NCBI GenBank assembly: GCA_028275075.1
Contig: JAQCNK010000340.1
Span: 1 to 12,113, forward strand
Direction of reading: 5' to 3'
From: Haloarcula sp.
GTDB taxonomy: Archaea; Halobacteriota; Halobacteria; Halobacteriales; Haloarculaceae
Length of the DNA: 12,113 nucleotides
Positions 6,907 through 12,113 of this stretch are shown one piece after another. Below the pieces are notes generated by a model that saw only the letters and a list, made by a program, of their open reading frames with translations, was not told the DNA's origin and made no database searches. How positions within the stretch are numbered: position 1 is the first letter of the stretch; each line of letters begins with the position of its first letter. A program made the position numbers and the translations under genes.

Positions 6907-8151
6907 ATGGTGGTTGAGGCGGTCCGGTCGGCTATTGACGTGGGAAACCCCGGTCTCGTCGGACTGCTGAGCTTCTCGCACGGCTTCAACGAGTTCTTCA
7001 GCATTATCGTCCCCCCGCTCTTTCCGTACCTCATTCCGCGCCTTGGCATCGGCTACTCCCAAGCATCGCTCCTAGTCGTCGTCTTCTTCCTCACGTATTC
7101 GGTCTGTCAGCTTCCCGTCGGACCGCTCGCGGACGTTTACGACAATCGGAAGCTCCTCGTCGCCGGGATGGCGGTGCTCGCGGCTGGCATCGCGTTCGTT
7201 GCCGTCTCCCGGAACTTCCCGCTGATGATTCTCGGGATGGTCGTCGCCGGCGTCGGCGGGTCGACGTACCACCCCACCGGGATGGCGCTGATAAGCGATG
7301 TCGAGTCCAACGAGACGTACGGCCGGAGCATGGGGATACACGGAACGCTCGGGTCGCTCGGAACGGTCGTCGCGCCGGTCCTCGTCGTCGCGGTCGCGGA
7401 AACGGCAGGCTGGCGAGCCGCGCTCCTCGCGGGAAGCGCGCTCGGTCTGCTGTTCTCGCTGGTGTTGTACGCCGCGTACCCGATTGTCGCGCCGGGCGGG
7501 TTTGACGAGTCCCCGAACGCGGTCACGGCGCTCCGTCGGACATTCGTGGAGGAGATTGACCGCCGCGAGGTGCTCGATCGGGTGTCGACGTACCTCACGG
7601 ACGCAGAAATCGTAATACTCGGCCTGTTGTTTCTCGTCGTCGGCGCGGAGGTCCGCGCAGTCCAGACGTTTACCGCGTCGTTTGCCGTGACCAAGACCGG
7701 CCTCGCGGAGTCGTTCGGGGGGACGATGCTCTCGGTCACGATGGTGACCGCGAGCCTCGCGTCGATGCTCACCGGGACCATCGTCGATCGGTTCGACCGG
7801 GACCTTGTGGCCGCGGCGACGTTCGTTGGGACGAGCGCGACGGTTGTCGCGCTGGTGTACGTCCCGCTGACGCCGGTACAGCTGGCCGTCGGGTTCGTCG
7901 TATTGGGCGGCGTAATGTACGGCGTGTACCCGGCGACGAACGCCATGGCTGCGGACACCAGCGTCTCGGGGACCAGCGGGTCGCTGTTCGCGGTGACAAA
8001 CACCGCGTCGGCGGTCGGGGGTGCGGCCGGCGCGTACGTCCTCGGGGTCCTCGCGGACGCGACCACGATTACGTACGCGTTTCTGGCGACGGCGGGGATC
8101 GCCGCAGCCGGACTGTTCGTCGTCGTCGGCTCGCGGCTGACCAAAGCGTAG
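6907..8151 (+). CDS. MFS transporter, fosmidomycin-resistance-like type
   Basis: A 414-residue membrane protein with about twelve hydrophobic segments in two halves and a hydrophilic central loop near residues 198-235 (FDESPNAVTALRRTF to DRVSTYLTDAE). The motif-A loop after the second segment is GPLADVYDNRKLLVAG, the usual MFS loop 2-3 signature. The segment GVGGSTYHPTGMALISD, followed by GRSMGIHGTLGSLG, recalls the Fsr (fosmidomycin resistance) and oxalate/formate-like branches. It is the first gene of the plus-strand group, 48 bases ahead of the Fe-ADH gene. It could export an inhibitory intermediate or import the same substrate as the neighbouring enzymes; direction and substrate cannot be read from sequence. 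The ATG at 6907 is preceded by a TATA-like element at the right distance and no Shine-Dalgarno site, so it is probably nearly leaderless. Real drug resistance is not implied. Confidence 0.88.
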   Translation: MVVEAVRSAIDVGNPGLVGLLSFSHGFNEFFSIIVPPLFPYLIPRLGIGYSQASLLVVVFFLTYSVCQLPVGPLADVYDNRKLLVAGMAVLAAGIAFVAVSRNFPLMILGMVVAGVGGSTYHPTGMALISDVESNETYGRSMGIHGTLGSLGTVVAPVLVVAVAETAGWRAALLAGSALGLLFSLVLYAAYPIVAPGGFDESPNAVTALRRTFVEEIDRREVLDRVSTYLTDAEIVILGLLFLVVGAEVRAVQTFTASFAVTKTGLAESFGGTMLSVTMVTASLASMLTGTIVDRFDRDLVAAATFVGTSATVVALVYVPLTPVQLAVGFVVLGGVMYGVYPATNAMAADTSVSGTSGSLFAVTNTASAVGGAAGAYVLGVLADATTITYAFLATAGIAAAGLFVVVGSRLTKA

Positions 8152-8168
8152 CCGAGCGGCTCCCACAG

Positions 8169-8178
8169 AATAATAAAC
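8169..8178 (+). promoter_or_regulatory. TATA-like element before the Fe-ADH gene
   Basis: AATAATAAAC lies about 27 bp upstream of the ATG at 8200, the expected TATA position for a leaderless haloarchaeal transcript. It suggests that the Fe-ADH and flavoprotein genes have their own promoter besides read-through from the MFS gene. It also argues for the ATG at 8200 rather than the in-frame GTG at 8179. Confidence 0.45.
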
Positions 8179-8199
8179 GTGTGTGACAGACGCGGTCGC

Positions 8200-9396
8200 A
8201 TGCGATTCGACGACGGCGTTGCGGGTACCCCGTTCTCCGTCGACGTTCCGACCACCGAGTTCGGCGACGGCTGCCGGGACGAGCTCCCGGACGCACTCGA
8301 CCGGTACGACATCGAGTCGCCGCTCGTCGTTACCGACGACGGCATCGAGTCGGCTGGCGTCCTCACGGAAGTCCTCGACACCATCGATCGCGACCCGGCC
8401 CGACACTACGCGACCACCGAACCGGAGACTGGCGACTTCGACGACCTCCCCTCAGGGGGCTTCGACGGGGTTGTCGCCGTCGGCGGCGGCTCGGTCATTG
8501 ACACCGCGAAGGTCGCGGCGCTGCTGCTCACCCACGGCGGCGACCCGGCCGCGTATCTCGGCGTCGACAATATCCCCGGGCCGGTGTGTCCCCTCATCGC
8601 TGTCCCGACGACGAGCGGGACCGGCTCTCAGGCAACACAGACTGCGGTGGTCACGCACGATGGCATCAAGCGCGGGATGAGTGACGAGTTCCTCCGACCG
8701 GACCTCGCCGTCGTCGACCCGGAACTCACGTTCGGTCTGCCGCGGTCGGTCACTGCGCGCTCGGGGTTCGACGCGTTCGTCCACGCGCTTGAGTCGCTGA
8801 CCGCCCGCGACTACCGGTGGGTCGAGGACCGGCCGATCGGCTATCAGGGCGCAAACCCAGTCTCTCGGGCGGTCGCGCGACGCGCGCTGCCGTACGTCTG
8901 GACCGGCCTTGAACGCGCGGTCCACGACGGCGACGACCGCGAGGCGCGGCGGGCGCTGTCGCTGGGCGCGCACCTCGCGGGGGTCGCCTTCTCGAACTCG
9001 GGGCTCGGCGTCATCCACGCCATCGCGTCTAGCGTTGGCGGCATGACGGACGCCGCGCACGGGAACTGTCTCGCCGTCGCCGTCGAGCCCGGGCTGTCGT
9101 ACAACCTCCCGACGCGGCGAGCGCAGTACGCCGACATCGCGCGGTGGCTCGGGCTCACGAACGAGGACGCGAGCGACGAGAACGCTGCCCTTGCGCTGAT
9201 CGCGGGCTGTGACCGCCTTCGCGACTCGATCGGGCTCCCCGGGTCTTTTGAGGCGGTCGGCCTCGACCCCGCTAATGTCGACCGCCTCGTCGAAAACACC
9301 CTAGCACAGGAGCGCCGAATCGAGACGACGCCCAGGCCCCCGGTCGCCGATGACCTCCGGACGGCCCTTGTGGCGGGGTTCGACGGGCAACTATGA
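8200..9396 (+). CDS. Iron-containing (group III) alcohol dehydrogenase
   Basis: Metal-dependent NAD(P) oxidoreductase interconverting an alcohol or hydroxyacid and its carbonyl form. The dinucleotide site is GGGSVIDTAK (95-104) with TTSGTGSQAT (137-146) beneath it. The metal ligands are all there: D191 and H195 in GFDAFVHALES, H273 in GVIHAIAS and H287 in DAAHGNC, with the classic 4- and 14-residue spacings. The C-terminus LVENTLAQERRIETTPRP resembles the end of hydroxyacid-oxoacid transhydrogenase and maleylacetate-reductase-like members. At 398 residues it is family-typical. An upstream GTG at 8179 would add seven residues (MCDRRGR) that look non-homologous, so the ATG is preferred. Its stop overlaps the start of the flavoprotein gene (ATGA), implying linked function. 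The substrate is not determined; an aldehyde or semialdehyde made by the flavoprotein is a reasonable guess. Confidence 0.92.
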   Translation: MRFDDGVAGTPFSVDVPTTEFGDGCRDELPDALDRYDIESPLVVTDDGIESAGVLTEVLDTIDRDPARHYATTEPETGDFDDLPSGGFDGVVAVGGGSVIDTAKVAALLLTHGGDPAAYLGVDNIPGPVCPLIAVPTTSGTGSQATQTAVVTHDGIKRGMSDEFLRPDLAVVDPELTFGLPRSVTARSGFDAFVHALESLTARDYRWVEDRPIGYQGANPVSRAVARRALPYVWTGLERAVHDGDDREARRALSLGAHLAGVAFSNSGLGVIHAIASSVGGMTDAAHGNCLAVAVEPGLSYNLPTRRAQYADIARWLGLTNEDASDENAALALIAGCDRLRDSIGLPGSFEAVGLDPANVDRLVENTLAQERRIETTPRPPVADDLRTALVAGFDGQL

Positions 9397-10535
9397 GTGT
9401 CACCGCCACAGAGTGCGACGTCGTCGTCCTCGGCGTCGGTGGTATGGGGAGCGCGGCGACATACCACCTCGCTCGACGCGGCTGCGATGTCGTCGGCATC
9501 GAGCGGTACGACGTTCCCCACACGAAGGGGTCGTCGCACGGCACCTCCCGCATCCTCCGGCTGCCGCAGTACGAGGATCCGGCGTACGTGCCGCTAGCGC
9601 GGCGCGCGCTCGACCGCTGGACGGCCCTCGATGACGGGCATCCGCGGCAACTGTTCCACGAGGTCGGCAGCGTCGCGGTCGGCCCGGACGAGGAGGAGAG
9701 CGTCTACGCACACTCCCGGCGGGCCTGCGAGGTCCACGATATCCCGTACGAGGACCTCTCCGGGACGGAGCTGAACGAGCGGTTTCCGGGGTACGATCTC
9801 CCAACGGAGTACCGCGCGGTGTACCAGCCTGACGGCGGCTTCCTCCACCCCGAGCAGTGTACTGTCGCGCACGTGAACGCCGCCTACGACCACGGTGCTA
9901 CGATTCGGGCGCGGGAGACGGTCGAGTCACTAGAGCACCGCGAGGGGGATATTGTCGTCCGGACCGACCGCGGGACATATGCCGCGGACCAAGTGGTCGT
10001 CACCGCAGGTGCGTGGACCGGTCAGTTGCTCCCGTCGCTGTCGTCCGTCCTCGAATCCGAGCGTCAGGTGCTCGCGTGGTTCCAGCCCGACGACCCGGCG
10101 CGGTTCGAGCCTGACAGCTGTCCGGCCTTCGTCGCCGACGTTCCAAGAGGTCACTTCTACGGCACGCCGATCCACGAAGTCCCGGGGTTCAAAGTCGGGA
10201 AGTTCCACCACCGAAATGAGACCGGACGGCCGAGCGAACTGACCCGTGAGCCGGACGGCGAGGACGAGCGGCTCCTCCGCGAGTTCGTGGAACGACACTT
10301 CCCGAACGCCGCCGGCCCGACGATGGGGCTCTCGACGTGCCTATTCACGAACACGCCCGACGGGGACTTCCTGCTCGGCCCCCACCCCAACCGCGAGAAT
10401 ATCATCATTGGCGCGGGGTTCTCCGGCCACGGTTTCAAGTTCGCGAGCGTCGTCGGGGAAGTGCTCACAGACCTCGTACTCGACGGGACGACTCCACATC
10501 CCATCGACCCGTTCCGCGTCTCACGGTTCCTGTGA
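9393..10535 (+). CDS. FAD-dependent oxidoreductase, monomeric sarcosine oxidase / N-methyltryptophan oxidase-like
   Basis: A flavoprotein of the DAO/MSOX family that oxidises a secondary or primary amine to an imine with reduction of oxygen or another acceptor. The FAD-binding start is DVVVLGVGGMGSAATYHLAR (9-28), followed by the MSOX-type segment PHTKGSSHGTSRILRLPQY (42-60). Near the C-terminus, GLSTCLFTNTPDGDF contains C316, aligned with the cysteine that covalently binds FAD in Bacillus MSOX. K267 in GFKVGKFHH aligns with the oxygen-activating lysine. AGFSGHGFKF (341-350) is the hallmark flavin-contact motif. At 380 residues it matches the 370-390 of the family. Compared with GLKLGYH in MSOX, the histidine here is one residue later (F271, H272), a possible substrate-site difference. 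Family members act on sarcosine, N-methyltryptophan, pipecolate or fructosyl amino acids, so sarcosine is not assured. It is translationally coupled to the Fe-ADH. Confidence 0.9.
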   Translation: MSVTATECDVVVLGVGGMGSAATYHLARRGCDVVGIERYDVPHTKGSSHGTSRILRLPQYEDPAYVPLARRALDRWTALDDGHPRQLFHEVGSVAVGPDEEESVYAHSRRACEVHDIPYEDLSGTELNERFPGYDLPTEYRAVYQPDGGFLHPEQCTVAHVNAAYDHGATIRARETVESLEHREGDIVVRTDRGTYAADQVVVTAGAWTGQLLPSLSSVLESERQVLAWFQPDDPARFEPDSCPAFVADVPRGHFYGTPIHEVPGFKVGKFHHRNETGRPSELTREPDGEDERLLREFVERHFPNAAGPTMGLSTCLFTNTPDGDFLLGPHPNRENIIIGAGFSGHGFKFASVVGEVLTDLVLDGTTPHPIDPFRVSRFL

Positions 10536-10637
10536 TCCGCCCCACGGACCACAGCAAAACATAAGCGGGCGATGTCGAAAACGGGGTCTTGAGTTCAAGC
10601 GGTGAGTAACCCCCCAAGCCGCTCCGGAACCGAGTGT

Positions 10638-10757
10638 TCAGGGCATAACCCAGTCGCGCATTTTTGCGACTGTCGTCCCAAAGCAGGCCGTACCAAGCGC
10701 CTCGGCCCAGTGTTCGAGCAGCTGGTGGGTGGCTCGCGACAGCCGAAGCATCTCCAT
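10638..10757 (-). CDS. Possible small hypothetical protein (39 aa)
   Basis: The minus-strand ATG at 10757 overlaps the stop of the preceding small frame as TGATG, a common coupling arrangement. The product begins MEMLRLSRATHQLLEHWAEA and ends MRDWVMP, with a predicted amphipathic helix and fair but not strong codon bias. No family is recognised. The hairpin CAGTCGC/GCGACTG lies inside the gene. It may equally be the start of a longer gene truncated by decay, or a chance frame. Confidence 0.25.
   Translation of the reverse strand: MEMLRLSRATHQLLEHWAEALGTACFGTTVAKMRDWVMP
10651..10672. repeat. Hairpin CAGTCGC-N8-GCGACTG
   Basis: Perfect 7-bp arms at 10651-10657 and 10666-10672 enclose an 8-base loop containing five T. 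It is about 115 bp downstream of the flavoprotein stop. It could help end that transcript or be part of a decayed element; the T-run sits in the loop, not after the stem, so it is not a classical intrinsic terminator. Confidence 0.4.
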
Positions 10758-10881
10758 CAGCACTTCCCCTCCGGTGGCTTGATGAGGTCGTTGCTCTCGT
10801 CGACCAGGGCCCGGATGGCCTGCTCGACGTCGGTATCGTCCGAACTCGTCCGGATTGACAGGGGTAATCTGATTCGGTCAT
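10757..10881 (-). pseudogene. Frameshifted small gene (antitoxin-sized), remnant
   Basis: The ATG at 10881 opens MTESDYP, a typical haloarchaeal acidic start. That frame then turns into a Ser/Arg-rich sequence with poor codon use. A shift of reading frame gives SDDTDVEQAIRALVDESN and then DLIKPPEGKC with a stop at 10757-10759, acidic and with consistent G/C third positions. No start codon exists upstream in that second frame within a reasonable distance. The simplest reading is one gene of about 40 residues broken by a one- or two-base indel near 10855-10870, perhaps in the CCCC run. The size, and the overlap with a second tiny frame, resemble toxin-antitoxin pairs, but no family is recognised. 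TATTCTT near 10897-10903 is a possible promoter. Confidence 0.35.
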
Positions 10882-10908
10882 GGCTTGGTGATAGGAGAAG
10901 AATACCCC

Positions 10909-10927
10909 GAACCCCTTTCAGGGGTTC
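10909..10927. repeat. Inverted repeat GAACCCC-TTTCA-GGGGTTC
   Basis: Perfect 7-bp arms at 10909-10915 and 10921-10927 with a 5-base loop lie between the divergent starts at 10881 (minus) and 10997 (plus). The place suits an operator for the small minus-strand gene, which has a TATA-like element just downstream of it. It could also be a relic of a mobile element end. Confidence 0.4.
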
Positions 10928-10952
10928 AACAGACAGGACGGCGCAGCGTTCG

Positions 10953-10978
10953 GCAACGTATTTGGCAGTTGCAACGTA
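10953..10978 (+). repeat. Direct repeat GCAACGTA, two copies upstream of the nuclease
   Basis: GCAACGTA occurs at 10953-10960 and 10971-10978, 18 bp apart, between 20 and 45 bp before the nuclease start. The second copy follows TT to form GTTGCAAC, a small palindrome (10968-10975). The spot overlaps the expected core promoter, so the repeats could be a regulator site; two 8-mers may also recur by chance. Confidence 0.3.
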
Positions 10979-10996
10979 CTGTCTACCTAATTGAGG

Positions 10997-12113
10997 ATGG
11001 CTGTACTGGACGATCTCTCGGGATTTGAGTTCGAGGACTTGATGGAGGACGTGTTCCGGAACCTCGGCTACGAAAACGTCCGCCAGGCCGAGCGGACGGC
11101 CGACGAGGGGCGCGACGTCATCATGGAGGAGATCGTCGACGGGACGCGACGGGCGATCATCGTCGAGTGCAAGCACACCGGGACGGTCGGTCGGCCGGTC
11201 GTCCAGAAGCTCCACTCGGCCATCGCGACGTTCGACTTCGACGGCCCCAAACGCGGAATGGTCGTCACGACTGGGCGGTTCACGAACCCTGCCCAGGAGT
11301 ATGCCCAGCGGCTCCAGCAGAACGACGATCCGCATCCCATCGAGTTGCTCGACGGCGAGGACCTCCGAGAGATTGCCGACGAGATCGGGCTGGATCTCTA
11401 CAACGGCCGCATCGAGATCCTCTGTGACGAGACCCTGCGGCCGTACGACCCGGCGGCAGACGTCGACGCGCCGGTTCAGGAAGCGTTCCGCGACATTGAG
11501 AACATCGGGGCTGCGGACCTCCCGACGCCACACTCGCAGGTGTCATTCCGCCCGGTGGTTGCGATTACCGCCGACACGAACGCCGTCTTCGAGACATCCG
11601 TCGGCGTAATCCACCGGATCAACGACCGCACGCAGTTCGTCGTCCACGCCGAGCGTGGTCGCCCGCAGGTCGCTGACGAAGCGGTCGCGACGCTGGTCAC
11701 CGAGAACCTCCACGCGACGGTCGACCTCGATGTCGACCAGTTCGGGGCGGTCTTCGACGACGTCGAGGAGCGCCGCTTCGGCCAGACCCAGACCGAGTAC
11801 AAGGAGTGGGCCGTCGAGCGGCTCCAGGACTACCACACGACGACGGTGACCTATACCGGCGACAACAACGTCACGTACAACAAGACCTGCGAGCCCAACC
11901 GCTCTGACATCTCCGTCCAGTCGATCGAGCCGGTGTACCTCCCCGAGGTTCGACAGACGACCGGCCTCGGAGAGTACACCTATCCCTTCGAGTACTACGC
12001 GGCAGGGCCGTCCAGAGTGACCGAAGAGGACGGCATCCATCGGTGCGTCCACTGCGAGACGAGCGGCGTCGACGAGACGTACACGTACTGTCCGAACTGT
12101 GGGGCGATTGCCT
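10997..12113 (+). CDS. Mrr-like restriction endonuclease with zinc ribbon (runs off right edge)
   Basis: The frame is open from the ATG at 10997 to the window end, 372 residues. The N-terminal 125 residues are an Mrr-cat PD-(D/E)XK nuclease domain: GFEFEDLMEDVFRNLGYENV (9-28), then D40 in DEGRDVIM, and E57 and K59 in IIVECKH form the D...ExK metal site. RGMVVTTGRFTNPAQEYAQR is the typical following helix-strand pair. The middle (about 150-340) is an acidic alpha/beta region I do not recognise. A zinc ribbon follows: C350, C353, C365 and C368 in CVHC...CPNC. The protein is likely near its end at the edge. Mrr-type enzymes cut modified or foreign DNA, and the zinc ribbon probably helps bind nucleic acid; target and modification are unknown. 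No methyltransferase is present in the window, fitting a modification-dependent enzyme or an unpaired one. The start has no Shine-Dalgarno site and is probably leaderless. Confidence 0.85.
   Translation, partial: MAVLDDLSGFEFEDLMEDVFRNLGYENVRQAERTADEGRDVIMEEIVDGTRRAIIVECKHTGTVGRPVVQKLHSAIATFDFDGPKRGMVVTTGRFTNPAQEYAQRLQQNDDPHPIELLDGEDLREIADEIGLDLYNGRIEILCDETLRPYDPAADVDAPVQEAFRDIENIGAADLPTPHSQVSFRPVVAITADTNAVFETSVGVIHRINDRTQFVVHAERGRPQVADEAVATLVTENLHATVDLDVDQFGAVFDDVEERRFGQTQTEYKEWAVERLQDYHTTTVTYTGDNNVTYNKTCEPNRSDISVQSIEPVYLPEVRQTTGLGEYTYPFEYYAAGPSRVTEEDGIHRCVHCETSGVDETYTYCPNCGAIA

Larger units (their letters stand above)
10536..10996. other. Intergenic region with decayed small reading frames and hairpins
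   Basis: No intact gene is convincing in this 461-bp stretch between the flavoprotein and nuclease genes. Plus-strand frames here are basic and Ser/Arg-rich, unlike haloarchaeal proteins. On the minus strand a frame of good codon quality and another short frame overlap in TGATG fashion (listed separately). Three structures occur: hairpin 10651-10672, hairpin 10909-10927 and the direct repeat GCAACGTA. No clear T-rich terminator follows the flavoprotein stop at 10535. Confidence 0.4.

Noticed and set aside
7072..8406. Long minus-strand frames (444 and 415 residues) opposite the MFS gene
   Set aside because: They are antisense to a clear membrane protein, are rich in Arg/Asp or Ser/Thr low-complexity sequence, and show no domain motifs. 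Long antisense frames are common in GC-rich haloarchaeal DNA.
10581..10650. Possible tRNA suggested by a GAGTTCAAGC T-loop-like string
   Set aside because: The stem around it does not pair, no anticodon arm or acceptor stem can be drawn, and GTTCAAGC lacks the flanking GG...CC of a T arm.
10757..11533. 258-residue minus-strand frame across the nuclease start
   Set aside because: Most of it is antisense to the Mrr domain, whose catalytic motifs are clear on the plus strand. Only its last 25-30 codons look coding, and these are reported as the remnant small gene.
1..12113. CRISPR array, rRNA or intact transposase
   Set aside because: No regularly spaced repeats of CRISPR length, no rRNA-like stretch and no transposase motif (DDE or TnpB zinc finger) were found on either strand.

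Overview
The window is from a haloarchaeon (class Halobacteria). The DNA is GC-rich with strong G/C third positions. The proteins are acidic, the solute-binding protein carries a Tat signal plus lipobox typical of halophilic archaea, and several starts follow a TATA-like element by 25-35 bp with no leader and no Shine-Dalgarno site. Nothing visible decides between chromosome and megaplasmid.

Layout. (1) 1-1030, minus strand: the N-terminal part of a DUF932-like protein that runs off the left edge, preceded by a small Cys/His zinc-finger reading frame with no usable start codon and a strong 26-nt imperfect palindrome; this looks like accessory or decaying DNA. (2) 1222-5577, minus strand: a compact four-gene ABC importer operon of the carbohydrate/polyol (CUT1, Mal-type) class, in the order binding lipoprotein, MalF-type permease, MalG-type permease, MalK-type ATPase. 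Its promoter lies in an AT-rich, palindrome-rich 131-bp gap. (3) 5709-6764 (or 6776), minus strand: an NAD-dependent beta-hydroxyacid oxidative decarboxylase of the tartrate/D-malate dehydrogenase branch. (4) 6907-10535, plus strand, divergent from (3): an MFS transporter, an iron-type alcohol dehydrogenase and a monomeric sarcosine-oxidase-like flavoprotein, the last two joined by an ATGA overlap. (5) 10536-10996: no intact gene; remnants of one or two small minus-strand reading frames with several hairpins. (6) 10997 to the right edge, plus strand: an Mrr-like PD-(D/E)XK nuclease with a C-terminal zinc ribbon, probably a defence gene, incomplete here.

How the genes may work together: regions 2-4 look like one catabolic locus. 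The ABC importer (and perhaps the MFS protein) would bring in a small organic compound. The flavin amine oxidase would oxidise a C-N bond, the Fe-ADH would interconvert an aldehyde/ketone or hydroxyacid, and the tartrate/malate-type dehydrogenase would yield a central-metabolism oxoacid. The substrate cannot be read from the sequence and no regulator gene is present. The flanks (1 and 5-6) are accessory in character. No rRNA, tRNA, CRISPR array or intact transposase was seen.
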